Positions 1-8,286 of a DNA stretch of 64,000 nt are shown in pieces (within the stretch, counting starts at the first letter, position 1; the number at the start of each line of letters is the position of its first letter). Source of the stretch: WLJO01 sp032117595 (GTDB taxonomy: Bacteria; Actinomycetota; Acidimicrobiia; Acidimicrobiales; Ilumatobacteraceae); assembly GCA_032117595.1 (NCBI GenBank), contig JAULYZ010000095.1, positions 8,035 through 72,034 of the forward strand, read 5' to 3'. Made by a program: the position numbers and the translations under genes. The notes under the pieces were generated by a model, which was given only the letters and a program-made list of their open reading frames with translations, did not search any database and was not told where the DNA came from.

Positions 1-69
1 ACGGGCCGCATACGTTGCCGCAGTGTTCCCGGCGGGTCCACCACCGATGATGAGGAAGCGAAGAGCCAC
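1..69 (-). CDS. FAD-dependent pyridine nucleotide oxidoreductase, N-terminal fragment
   Basis: Only the first 23 codons are inside the window; the gene continues past the left edge. Read from GTG at 69 on the minus strand they give MALRFLIIGGGPAGNTAATY and then AAR. The GGGPAG glycine motif after a short hydrophobic strand is the N-terminal FAD-binding Rossmann fold of the dihydrolipoamide dehydrogenase/NAD(P)H-quinone reductase superfamily. It is divergent from lysS, with 37 bp between the two starts. The exact enzyme (an LpdA-like quinone reductase is the best guess) cannot be decided from this fragment. Confidence 0.7.
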   Translation of the reverse strand, partial: MALRFLIIGGGPAGNTAATYAAR

Positions 70-106
70 GACTCGAGGTTACCGCGCAAGGTAGCCTCGC
101 TCTCTC

Positions 107-1633
107 GTGGGCGATAGTGCGCAGGATCCGGAGAACGACGGCGTCGAGCACTCGCATACTGTGTTCGAGGCCGAGCGGGCGAAGCGCTACGCCAAGGTCG
201 ACGACCTGCGGGGCGAGGGCGCCGAGCCGTACCCGTACCGTTTCGACCGGACGCACGCGCTCGCCGATCTCAGGGCGGCCTACGAGAGCCTCGAGCCGGG
301 CACCGAGACAGAGCAGCACGTCGCAGTGGCCGGACGCGCCATGCTCATCCGCGAACAGGGCAAGCTCATCTTCTCCACGCTGAAGGACCGGGACGGAGAG
401 ATTCAGTTGTTCGTCTCGAAGGCCGTCATCGGTGACGAGGGTTTCGCGGCCTTTGCGGATCTCGACCTCGGCGACTGGGTCGGCGCTTCGGGAACGGTCA
501 TGACGACCCGCAAGGGCGAACTCTCCGTGAAGGTCGACCGCTTCGAGTTGCTCGCCAAGGCGGTGCGACCGATGCCCGACAAGTGGAAGGGCCTCACCGA
601 CGTCGACACGCGGTTCCGTCAGCGCTACGCCGACCTCATCGTCAACGACGAAGCGCGACGCACGTTCCGTGTGCGCCACGAGATGATCTCGAGCTTCCGG
701 CGCACGCTCGCCGAACTGGGGTTCATCGAGGTGGAAACACCAGTGCTGCACGTGGAGGCGGGTGGCGCGCACGCACGGCCATTCGTCACGCACCACAACG
801 CGCTCGACATGACGATGTACCTGCGCATCGCCCTCGAGCTGCACCTGAAGCGGCTCATCGTCGGCGGCATGGAGCGCGTGTACGAGATCGGTCGCGTGTT
901 CCGCAACGAGGGCCTCTCGCCGCGCCACAACCCCGAGTTCACGATGATGGAGCTCTACCAGGCCTTCGGTGACTACTCGGAGGTGATGAACGTCACCGAG
1001 GAGCTCATCCGGCGCGCGGCGCTCGACTGCCTCGGCACGACCGTGGTCGACATCAACGGAACCGCGTGCGACCTCGCCGATCCGTGGCCCCGCCACCGCA
1101 TGATCGACCTCGTCTCCGAGCGCACGGGCGTGGAGGTCCACCCGGCGATGCCCATCAGCGATCTCCGGGCGCTCGCGGCCCGGCACAGCAACAAGGTGGA
1201 GGCACACTGGTCGGCCGGCAAGTTGATCGACGAGCTCTTCGAGGCAACCGTGGAGCAGTCGCTCGTACGCCCGACGTTCGTCACCGGCCACCCGGTCGAC
1301 ATCTCACCCCTCGCACGGCGGGACCGGAACGACCCGCGTCTCACCGAACGCTTTGAGCTGTTCGTCGGGACCCGCGAGCTCGCCAACGGTTACAGCGAGT
1401 TGAACGATCCCCGCGAACAGCGCCTGCGCTTCGAGGAGGAGCAGGCCTCCAAAGAGAGCGGAAACCTCGAGGCGGGCACCGTCGATGAGGACTATCTCCG
1501 GGCACTCGAGTACGGGATGCCCCCCACCGGCGGCCTGGGTATCGGCATGGACCGTCTGGCGATGCTGCTCGCCGGCGTCACCTCGATCCGGGAAGTGATC
1601 CTGTTCCCGACACTGCGCCACGAACAGTTCTGA
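107..1633 (+). CDS. lysS: Lysyl-tRNA synthetase, class II
   Basis: Charges tRNA-Lys with lysine in the cytoplasm. The product is 508 residues, normal for bacterial LysS. An N-terminal OB-fold anticodon-binding domain (about residues 60-165) is followed by a class II catalytic core. Motif 2 is FRNEGLSPRHNPEFTMMEL from residue 265, and motif 3 is GGLGIGMDRLAML from about residue 475. The GTG at 107 is used because there is little room upstream before the divergent flavoprotein gene. The first 25 or so residues are an acidic extension ahead of the conserved core. It ends 18 bp before the convergent membrane-protein gene. Confidence 0.97.
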   Translation: MGDSAQDPENDGVEHSHTVFEAERAKRYAKVDDLRGEGAEPYPYRFDRTHALADLRAAYESLEPGTETEQHVAVAGRAMLIREQGKLIFSTLKDRDGEIQLFVSKAVIGDEGFAAFADLDLGDWVGASGTVMTTRKGELSVKVDRFELLAKAVRPMPDKWKGLTDVDTRFRQRYADLIVNDEARRTFRVRHEMISSFRRTLAELGFIEVETPVLHVEAGGAHARPFVTHHNALDMTMYLRIALELHLKRLIVGGMERVYEIGRVFRNEGLSPRHNPEFTMMELYQAFGDYSEVMNVTEELIRRAALDCLGTTVVDINGTACDLADPWPRHRMIDLVSERTGVEVHPAMPISDLRALAARHSNKVEAHWSAGKLIDELFEATVEQSLVRPTFVTGHPVDISPLARRDRNDPRLTERFELFVGTRELANGYSELNDPREQRLRFEEEQASKESGNLEAGTVDEDYLRALEYGMPPTGGLGIGMDRLAMLLAGVTSIREVILFPTLRHEQF

Positions 1634-1637
1634 AGCA

Positions 1638-1650
1638 GGGCCCGCGGCCC
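1638..1650. terminator. Small GC hairpin between convergent genes
   Basis: GGGCC, three bases, GGCCC forms a 5-bp perfect stem filling the 18-bp gap between the stop codons of lysS and the facing membrane-protein gene. It could end transcription from both sides, but there is no T-tract, so it is only a weak candidate. Confidence 0.3.
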
Positions 1651-1651
1651 G

Positions 1652-2377
1652 TCAGCGCAGCCACAGCCACGCCGACAAGGCGACCGCCGCAAGGCCCGAC
1701 AGGACTCCCGCAGCGGCCCAACGCCGAGCCGTCGAATGGAGGGGCGCCTCGTCGAATGCCCGCCACCCGAGAAGCGCCGCCACGGCGCCGAGCATGAGCC
1801 CGGCGGTCGAGAACACCAGCCAGTCGACGTCTCGACGAGCGACCGACCAGACGGAACACGCGATGGCGGCAAGTCCGACGAGGAACGAACGCTTCCCCGT
1901 GCGCTGGCCCGGCAGCGCCGGAGCCACCCGGGAACCTGCTGTCGGAGTCGCTTGGTCCGGTGCGGCCGATCGGTCGTCCCGGTGCGTCGGCGGTGGCGTC
2001 TCTCCCGTGGATGCAGCCGGGGTGGATGCAGCCGGTGTCGATACGACCGAAACCTTCCGTGCCCCGAGGACACGCTGTTCCTCCCGCAGTCGACCCGCAA
2101 TCTCTTTGTTGCGGAGTCCGGCGAAGAAGAGCACGATTGCGCCGCCGAGCACCACGATGGACAGCATGATCCACCCCGAACTGCTGGACCCGCAGGCATC
2201 GCGGTCGCTCCCCGTGCTGTCCGAACAGAAGCCGGAACCGAGGCTCGACAGGACCAGCAGCGCGAAACCGAGCGGGGCGACGAGCGCTGCAACCGTCATC
2301 ATCCGAAAGCCGCGACGCGCCCTGCGATCGGCCTCATCGGGCACCCGATGGTCGGGCATCGGGTTGACCGAGACCAT
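1652..2377 (-). CDS. Hypothetical polytopic membrane protein
   Basis: A 241-residue protein I do not recognise. It has about five hydrophobic segments: residues ~27-48 (VAALVAPLGFALLVLSSLG), ~69-89 (WIMLSIVVLGGAIVLFFAGL), and three closely packed near the C terminus. Between the second and third lies a ~70-residue polar stretch rich in Pro, Thr and Ala, probably a disordered loop. The short loop between the first two segments has two cysteines that could form a disulfide. The gene is downstream of the mutase gene on the same strand, separated by 134 bp that hold a 16-bp repeat. Function unknown. Confidence 0.7.
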   Translation of the reverse strand: MVSVNPMPDHRVPDEADRRARRGFRMMTVAALVAPLGFALLVLSSLGSGFCSDSTGSDRDACGSSSSGWIMLSIVVLGGAIVLFFAGLRNKEIAGRLREEQRVLGARKVSVVSTPAASTPAASTGETPPPTHRDDRSAAPDQATPTAGSRVAPALPGQRTGKRSFLVGLAAIACSVWSVARRDVDWLVFSTAGLMLGAVAALLGWRAFDEAPLHSTARRWAAAGVLSGLAAVALSAWLWLR

Positions 2378-2467
2378 GGCCTTGTTCTACTCCACGACCG
2401 ACTGATGCTCCGGGGGAGACCGGCCGTTCAGGCGGGACGAAGGTCCCGACGCCGTCGGTACAACGAC

Positions 2468-2515
2468 TGCCCCGGGCGCCTACTGGCCCGGATGCCTATT
2501 GCCCCGGGCGCCTAC
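2468..2515. repeat. 16-bp tandem repeat, three copies
   Basis: Three adjacent 16-base units start at 2468, 2484 and 2500. Units 1 and 3 are identical (TGCCCCGGGCGCCTAC); the middle one differs at four positions. The last unit covers the stop codon of the mutase gene (2512-2514). Each outer unit contains the short palindromes CCCGGG and GGCGCC. Role unknown. Confidence 0.75.
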
Positions 2516-4095
2516 TGTCCTGGACGATAGATGCCGAACACCTCTCGAAGCGCGTCGCTCACCTCTCCGAGGGTGGCGTGCGCGCGCAAGGCTTCCTTCA
2601 TCGGGTAGAGCACGTTCTGGGTTCCGCGGGCGGCAGCTTTGAGCTCATCGAGACGTGCCGCCACTACCGCACTGTCGCGGTTCGCCTTGAACTCCCGGAG
2701 TCGGGCCACTTGACCGCGCTCGAGAGCCGGGTCGATGGCCTGCAGATCGGGCTCGGTCTCCTCGGAGACCGTGAACTTGTTGACGCCGACGATGACGCGC
2801 TCATCGTCGTCGATCGACTTGGCGTACTCGTAGGCGGCCTGCTCGATCTCGTCCTGCTGGTACCCGGCCTCGATCGCAGCCACCGCACCGCCCATCTCGT
2901 CGATCTTGAGGATGTACTCCCAAGCGAGTTTCTCGATCTCGTCGGTGAGGGTCTCCACGAGGTAGGAGCCGGCGAGCGGATCGGGGGTGTCGGCGATCCC
3001 GCTCTCGTACCCGATGATCTGCTGGGTCCGCAGTGCGATCTGGGCCGACCGCTGGGTGGGCAGTGCGAGCGCCTCGTCGAAGCCATTGGTGTGCAACGAC
3101 TGGGTGCCACCCATCACCGCCGCCATCGACTGGACGGCGACACGCACAATGTTGTTCTCGGGCTGCTGCGCCGTCAGCGTCGAGCCCCCGGTCTGGGTGT
3201 GGAAGCGGAGCAGTTTCGATGCTTCCTTCTTGGCGCCGAAACGCTCGCCCATCAGCCGGAACCAGATCCGCCGCGAGGCCCGGAACTTGGCGACCTCCTC
3301 GAAGAAATGGTTGTGCGCGTTCCAGAAGAAACTGAGGCGCGGCGCGAAGTCGTCCACATCGAGACCAGCCTTCATCGCAGCTTCCACGTAGGCGATGCCG
3401 TTGGCGATGGTGAACGCTATTTCCTGGGCCGCCGTGGAGCCAGCCTCACGGATGTGGTAGCCGGAGATCGAGATGGTGTTCCACTTCGGGATGTGCTGGG
3501 AGCAGTAGGCGAAGATGTCAGTGATCACCCTCATGCTCGGCCGGGGCGGGTACACGTAGGTACCGCGCGCGATGTACTCCTTGAGCAGATCGTTCTGGAT
3601 GGTGCCGCTGATCGCTGACGCCGGAACACCCTGTTCCTCCGCAACCAACTCGTACATCAGGAGCAGCACCGCCGCCGTCGAGTTGATGGTCATCGACGTG
3701 GTGACCTTGTCGAGCGGGAGATCCTTCAGGAGCAGGCGCATGTCGGCGATCGAGTCGATCGCAACGCCCACCTTGCCGACCTCACCCTCGGCACGGGGAT
3801 GATCGGAGTCGTACCCCATCTGGGTCGGCAGGTCGAAGGCGCAGCTCAACCCGGTCTGGCCGGCGTTGAGGAGGAACTTGAAACGCTCGTTCGTCGCCTC
3901 GGCAGTTCCGAAGCCGGCGTACTGGCGCATCGTCCAGAGCTTCCCCCTGTACATCGTGGGATACACGCCGCGTGTGTACGGGGGCTTGCCGGGGAGCCCG
4001 AGCTGCTGGGCGGGATCCCATCCTGAGAGATCGTCGGCGGTGTAGACGGCCTTGATCTCGATCCCCGAGTCGGTGCGCTTCACATCGTCAGTCAC
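2512..4095 (-). CDS. Methylmalonyl-CoA mutase, catalytic (large) subunit
   Basis: Interconverts (R)-methylmalonyl-CoA and succinyl-CoA using adenosylcobalamin, the last step of propionyl-CoA breakdown. The 527-residue product is the TIM-barrel catalytic part only; it has no cobalamin-binding domain, so a separate small B12 subunit must exist elsewhere and none is seen in this window. Substrate-defining residues fit methylmalonyl-CoA: Tyr59 in RQYAG, Arg177 in KEYIARGTY and His214 in SGYHIREAG. All three are offset by 30 from Propionibacterium MutB Tyr89, Arg207 and His244. Isobutyryl-CoA mutases carry Phe and Gln at the first two. GTG 4095 gives the family's usual N terminus; an open frame continues upstream to 4203 but crosses the tandem repeat. 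Divergent from the AceE-like gene. Confidence 0.93.
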   Translation of the reverse strand: MTDDVKRTDSGIEIKAVYTADDLSGWDPAQQLGLPGKPPYTRGVYPTMYRGKLWTMRQYAGFGTAEATNERFKFLLNAGQTGLSCAFDLPTQMGYDSDHPRAEGEVGKVGVAIDSIADMRLLLKDLPLDKVTTSMTINSTAAVLLLMYELVAEEQGVPASAISGTIQNDLLKEYIARGTYVYPPRPSMRVITDIFAYCSQHIPKWNTISISGYHIREAGSTAAQEIAFTIANGIAYVEAAMKAGLDVDDFAPRLSFFWNAHNHFFEEVAKFRASRRIWFRLMGERFGAKKEASKLLRFHTQTGGSTLTAQQPENNIVRVAVQSMAAVMGGTQSLHTNGFDEALALPTQRSAQIALRTQQIIGYESGIADTPDPLAGSYLVETLTDEIEKLAWEYILKIDEMGGAVAAIEAGYQQDEIEQAAYEYAKSIDDDERVIVGVNKFTVSEETEPDLQAIDPALERGQVARLREFKANRDSAVVAARLDELKAAARGTQNVLYPMKEALRAHATLGEVSDALREVFGIYRPGQ

Positions 4096-4139
4096 GGCCG
4101 TCAGCGTACTCAGGGGTGCCGACGACACCTCCAGCCGAG

Positions 4140-4194
4140 CCGTGCAACCGTGCTCCCCGTTGCCGTGCAACCGTGCTCCCCGTTGCCGTGCAAC
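4140..4194. promoter_or_regulatory. 23-bp tandem repeat with paired palindromes, candidate operator
   Basis: The 23-base unit occurs at 4140-4162 and 4163-4185, then 9 more bases match. Each junction forms the dyad GTTGC-CGT-GCAAC (4159-4171 and 4182-4194), so two identical 13-bp palindromes sit 23 bp apart, centre to centre. They lie between divergent start codons, 44 bp from the mutase start and 11 bp before the AceE-like ATG, where a dimeric regulator could control both genes. No Shine-Dalgarno sequence precedes the ATG at 4206, so a leaderless transcript with the dyads over its promoter is possible. The regulator is unknown. Confidence 0.6.
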
Positions 4195-4205
4195 GATGTC
4201 CACTC

Positions 4206-6533
4206 ATGAGTGAGCGTTCCGTTGACCTCGAGGCACTCGAGCGGGTGCAGCAGCGGATCCTCTGGCTGGCAGTCCGGATGGTCGACCACGCCAACCGAGA
4301 ACGACCACCGGGCGAGATCAAGGTCGGCGGCCACCAAGCCTCCACCGCATCAATCGTGGGGATCATGACTTCGCTGTGGTTCGGCCACCTCTCGGGTGAC
4401 GACAAAGTTGCCGTGAAGCCGCACGCATCTCCTGCCTATCACGCCATCAAGTACCTCACCGGCGAACTCGACGGCTCGTACCTGACCCGACTCCGTTCGC
4501 TCGGCGGACTCCAGGCGTACCCGAGTCGCACGAAGGATCCCGACGTCGCCGACTTCTCCACCGGATCGGTGGGCCTCGGTGTGGTCGCTCCCCTCTTTGC
4601 TGCTGCCACGCGCCGCTACGTGGAGGCGCACTTCGGGCCCCGCACCGAACGCCCAGCCCGCTTCATCTCCCTCGTGGGCGATGCCGAGCTCGACGAGGGC
4701 AACGTGTGGGAAGCCGTGGCCGACCCTGCACTCCAAGGACTCGGCAACGTGATGTGGATTGTCGACGCGAACCGCCAGAGTCTCGACCGCGTGGTACCCG
4801 ACCAGAAGGTGAAGAAGGTCCAGGGCTTCCTGCGCGATGCCGGTTGGCACGTGGTGGAAGCCAAGTACGGACGGAACCTGCAGCGAGCCTTTGCCGGCGA
4901 ACACGGCGAGGCCCTCCGTGCACACATCGAGCAGATGTCGAACGAGCGGTATCAGTCGCTGTTCGCCCTCGATGGCCCTGCGTTGCGCGAACGCTTCCTC
5001 GCCGATGCCGATGGTGCCGTCCGACGGTGGGCCGAATCGGTCGACGATGCACGGCTCGGGCCACTGGTCCAGAACCTCGGAGGGCACGACCTCTCCGTGC
5101 TGCTCGACGCCTACCGCGAGTGCGACCGGGTCACGGACCGACCGAGCGTGGTGTTTGCCTACACCATCAAGGGGTGGGGCCTGCCGATCGCGGGCGACCC
5201 GCTCAACCACGCAGCGCTCCTCTCGGCCGAGCAGATCGATGAACTCCGCGTGCGCTGCGGACTCACTCCCGAGACCGAGTGGGATCGATTCGCGCCGGGC
5301 ACGCCGGAAGCCGCAGTGTGCGGCGCGACGGGGGGCGAACTCAACAACGTTCCTGTTGCGCCGCGGCCACGCCTGCAGATTCCGCACGAGGTGGGTGCTG
5401 CAGATACCCCTGGCGCGCGCGGTGTCTCCACCCAGGATGCATTCGGCCGCCTGCTCGCCGGGCTCGCCGGTCGGGCCGAGATTGCCGAACGCCTGGTGAC
5501 CACGTCGCCGGACGTGAGTGTGTCGACGAATCTCGGCGGTTGGATCAACAAAGTCGGTGTCTTCAGCGCCGACGAACAACCCGACTTCCTCGGCGAGGGG
5601 AGACTCCTCCGCTGGAAACAGGGGCCAAGCGGTCGCCACATCGAACTCGGCATCAGCGAGATGAATCTCTTCCTGCTGCTGCACGCCCTCGGCCTCGGCC
5701 ACGAGCTCCACGACACACATCTGCTACCAGTCGGCACGGTCTACGACCCGTTCGTGTGCCGCGGACTCGATGCGCTCATCTATGCGCTCTACAACGGTGC
5801 CCGCTTCGTCGTGGTGGGGACGCCCTCGGGCGTGACACTCGCACCCGAGGGCGGCGCCCACCAGAGTTCCATCACACCGTCGATCGGCACCGAGCTCCCC
5901 GGCATCTCCACCTGCGAACCGGCCTACGCACGCGCGCTCGACTGGCTCCTCTGCGATGGGCTCGAGCGCCTCGGCCGCGCAACCGACGAGGGCGGCGAGA
6001 GCCTGTACCTACGGCTCTCCACCCGTCCGATCGACCAGTCGCCGTTCCGCGCAGCACTCGAGCGCATCGGCCCCGACGCCCTGCGCAGCGCCGTGATCAG
6101 CGGTGGCTACAGGCTGCGCGACTGTGAGCGACCCGACGTGATCCTCGCCGCCTGCGGTGCGGTCGTTCCCGAGGCACTTGCGGCCGCTGAACTCCTCGAC
6201 GGCGAGGGTGTCGCTGCACGCGTGATCGACCTCACGAGCGCAGATCGCCTGTACCGGGAATGGCGCTCGTCGCTGCGCCGGGCATCGCGCGCCGGTGGTC
6301 ACCCGGCCCGCGATGCACACATCTACTCCCTCGTCGACCCGGGCGTCCCGATCGTCTCGGTCCACGATGCGGCCTCACACTCGCTTGCATGGATCGGGTC
6401 GGTCGTCGGGAGCCCGATGGTGCCCGTCGGCGTCGATGCCTTCGGACAGTCGGGAAGCATCCCCGAGCTGTACGGCGAGTTCGACCTGCTCCCGGCGCAA
6501 CTCGTGAATGCGGCGCTCGTCGCCCTCGCCTGA
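4206..6533 (+). CDS. AceE/transketolase-like thiamine diphosphate enzyme
   Basis: A 775-residue protein built like homodimeric pyruvate dehydrogenase E1 (AceE) and transketolase. The N-terminal ThDP-binding domain has the motif GDAELDEGNVWEA from residue 158, ending in DAN about 28 residues later. The middle Pyr domain has an ELGISEMN stretch with the expected catalytic Glu, followed by a transketolase C-terminal domain. It is about 110 residues shorter than typical AceE. ATG 4206 (MSERSVDLEALERVQ) is preferred to an upstream ATG at 4116, because the added residues would be translated tandem repeat. Expected chemistry is decarboxylation of a 2-oxoacid or ketol transfer; the substrate is not known. 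The divergent mutase suggests a link with branched-chain or propionate metabolism, which is inference. Confidence 0.8.
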   Translation: MSERSVDLEALERVQQRILWLAVRMVDHANRERPPGEIKVGGHQASTASIVGIMTSLWFGHLSGDDKVAVKPHASPAYHAIKYLTGELDGSYLTRLRSLGGLQAYPSRTKDPDVADFSTGSVGLGVVAPLFAAATRRYVEAHFGPRTERPARFISLVGDAELDEGNVWEAVADPALQGLGNVMWIVDANRQSLDRVVPDQKVKKVQGFLRDAGWHVVEAKYGRNLQRAFAGEHGEALRAHIEQMSNERYQSLFALDGPALRERFLADADGAVRRWAESVDDARLGPLVQNLGGHDLSVLLDAYRECDRVTDRPSVVFAYTIKGWGLPIAGDPLNHAALLSAEQIDELRVRCGLTPETEWDRFAPGTPEAAVCGATGGELNNVPVAPRPRLQIPHEVGAADTPGARGVSTQDAFGRLLAGLAGRAEIAERLVTTSPDVSVSTNLGGWINKVGVFSADEQPDFLGEGRLLRWKQGPSGRHIELGISEMNLFLLLHALGLGHELHDTHLLPVGTVYDPFVCRGLDALIYALYNGARFVVVGTPSGVTLAPEGGAHQSSITPSIGTELPGISTCEPAYARALDWLLCDGLERLGRATDEGGESLYLRLSTRPIDQSPFRAALERIGPDALRSAVISGGYRLRDCERPDVILAACGAVVPEALAAAELLDGEGVAARVIDLTSADRLYREWRSSLRRASRAGGHPARDAHIYSLVDPGVPIVSVHDAASHSLAWIGSVVGSPMVPVGVDAFGQSGSIPELYGEFDLLPAQLVNAALVALA

Positions 6534-6575
6534 GCGGGATCGTCCGACCGCCGTCGCTCCGACCACAATGGTCGG

Positions 6576-7403
6576 GTGGAACTCCGCGAACTGCTCGAGC
6601 TGACCCCGCACGGGGCTGATGTGTTTGTCGGCACCGGACCCCGTTACCACTGGGGCGGCCTCTATGGCGGCCAGATCGTCGCACAGGCGTTGCGCGCCAC
6701 CGCATGCACCGTTGATGACGGCCTCGCCGTGCACTCGATGCGCGCGTACTTCATCCGCCGCGGCGACCACACCGAGCCCATCCGTTTCGAGGTCGACCGG
6801 CTCCGCAACGGCACGAACTTTGCGACGCGCCGGGCAGTCGCCCGTCAGGCCAACGGCGCCATCCTCAATCTCGAGGCGTCGTTCCAGCGTGAGCAGCCAG
6901 CGCCCGATGTGGAAAGCATCGTGATGCCGTCGGTCCCGTCACCCGACGACATCGTCGAGGATTCCTGGACGTCATCGTTCAGCCGGCGGGTCATTCCCGA
7001 CGGCTCGATCGCCGACGACGGCCGCCACGGCGCCGGTCGATCGGCCATGTGGATGCGCGCCACCACCCCGCTCGGCGACGACCAACTCGTGCACCGGTGT
7101 GCGGTTGCGTACATGAGCGACGACCTTCCCACCGAGGCAGTGGTGCGGGCACACCCAAACTCGTCCTCGGCCGTGGCCATCACGTGGGCCGAGTTCGACG
7201 CGAACTGGTTCTCGGCGAGCCTCGATCACAGCATGTGGTTCCACCGCCCGGTAGCCGCCGACGAATGGCACCTCTACGACTTCACCTGTCTCACCTACTC
7301 GGGAGGCCGTGGCCTCACCCTCGGTCACGTCTTCTCCCGAGCGGGCGTCCACGTGGCGACGGTGACCCAAGAGGTGCTGGTGCGGGAACGGCGCACCCGT
7401 TGA
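6576..7403 (+). CDS. tesB: Acyl-CoA thioesterase II, TesB family
   Basis: Hydrolyses acyl-CoA to free fatty acid and CoA. The 275-residue length is right for a tandem double-hotdog TesB. The first hotdog carries WGGLYGGQIVAQAL (residues ~25-40) and VHSMRAYFIRRGD. The second carries DHSMWFHRP and, near the C terminus, TLGHVFSRAGVHVATVTQE, including the Asp and Gln of the family's catalytic Asp-Thr/Ser-Gln network. It starts at GTG 6576, 42 bp after the AceE-like gene and 17 bp before the aldolase-like gene, so all three may be co-transcribed. A second, less typical thioesterase lies at 21463-22311. Confidence 0.92.
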   Translation: MELRELLELTPHGADVFVGTGPRYHWGGLYGGQIVAQALRATACTVDDGLAVHSMRAYFIRRGDHTEPIRFEVDRLRNGTNFATRRAVARQANGAILNLEASFQREQPAPDVESIVMPSVPSPDDIVEDSWTSSFSRRVIPDGSIADDGRHGAGRSAMWMRATTPLGDDQLVHRCAVAYMSDDLPTEAVVRAHPNSSSAVAITWAEFDANWFSASLDHSMWFHRPVAADEWHLYDFTCLTYSGGRGLTLGHVFSRAGVHVATVTQEVLVRERRTR

Positions 7404-7420
7404 GCGCCTAGCCTGCGCCC

Positions 7421-8233
7421 ATGACCGTTACCGATCGTCCCGCCGGACTCGCCAATGCCGCCATGGGGCCCACCGGGTTCACCCTGAGCGGACCGCCCAC
7501 CTTTGCCTCCCTCGAGGAGGAACGGCTCCACCGCAAGCAGCGCCTCGCTGGTGCACTGCGCGTGTTCGGACGGCTCGGGTTCGGCGAGGGAGTCGCTGGC
7601 CACATCACCGTGCGCGACCCCGAGCTCACCGACCACTTCTGGGTCAACCCGTTCGGACTCAGCTTCCGGCACATGCGCGTGAGCGACCTGCTCCTCGTCA
7701 ACCATCAGGGCGAGGTGGTCCACGGCAACGCTCCGGTCAACCGCGCTGCTTTCGTGATCCACTCGGCGATCCACCGTGCGCGACCCGATGTCGTGGCTGC
7801 GGCACACGCGCATTCCGTTCATGGCAAGGCCTGGGCGTCGCTCGGGCGGGTGCTCGACCCCATCACACAGGATGCGTGCATCTTCTACGAGGATCACGTC
7901 GTGATCGAGGCTCAGGGCGGCGCCGTGGTGTTCGAGGCGGGTGCCGGCGAGGAACTCGCTGCAGCATTCGGGACGGGCAAGGCCGCCATCCACCAGAACC
8001 ACGGCCTGTTCACCGTCGGCCAGACCGTCGACGAGGCTGCCTTCTGGTTCATTAGCATGGAGCGCTCGTGCCAGGCCCAGTTGCTCGCCGAGGCCGCTGG
8101 CACGCCGCGACACATCCGCCACGAGATGGCCACCTACACGCGCGAACAGACCGCCTTCCCGCTCGCGGGATGGTTCAGCTTCCAGCCGCTCTGGCAGGAG
8201 ATCACGCGCACCGACCCCGAACTCTTCGACTGA
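7421..8233 (+). CDS. Class II aldolase/adducin domain protein
   Basis: A 270-residue member of the zinc-dependent class II aldolase family (fuculose-1-phosphate aldolase, ribulose-5-phosphate epimerase and relatives). Candidate metal ligands are the histidines of AAAHAHSVHGKAW and of AAIHQNHGLFTVG. There is also a substrate-loop segment, GEGVAGHITVRDPE, near residue 50. The N-terminal ~30 residues are an extension ahead of the domain. It lies 17 bp downstream of tesB on the same strand and converges with the rhodanese-ThiF gene. This family covers aldolases, epimerases and dehydratases, so the substrate cannot be named. Confidence 0.85.
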   Translation: MTVTDRPAGLANAAMGPTGFTLSGPPTFASLEEERLHRKQRLAGALRVFGRLGFGEGVAGHITVRDPELTDHFWVNPFGLSFRHMRVSDLLLVNHQGEVVHGNAPVNRAAFVIHSAIHRARPDVVAAAHAHSVHGKAWASLGRVLDPITQDACIFYEDHVVIEAQGGAVVFEAGAGEELAAAFGTGKAAIHQNHGLFTVGQTVDEAAFWFISMERSCQAQLLAEAAGTPRHIRHEMATYTREQTAFPLAGWFSFQPLWQEITRTDPELFD

Positions 8234-8286
8234 TCCGCTGCTCGCTGCACCGCTCGCTACCGGCCCGCACGTCGCGAGACGTTGCC

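Noticed and set aside
4096..4203. N-terminal extension of methylmalonyl-CoA mutase up to 4203, and of the AceE-like gene up to 4116
   Set aside because: Both extensions translate the 23-bp tandem repeat and each runs into the other gene's promoter region; family N termini match the shorter starts.
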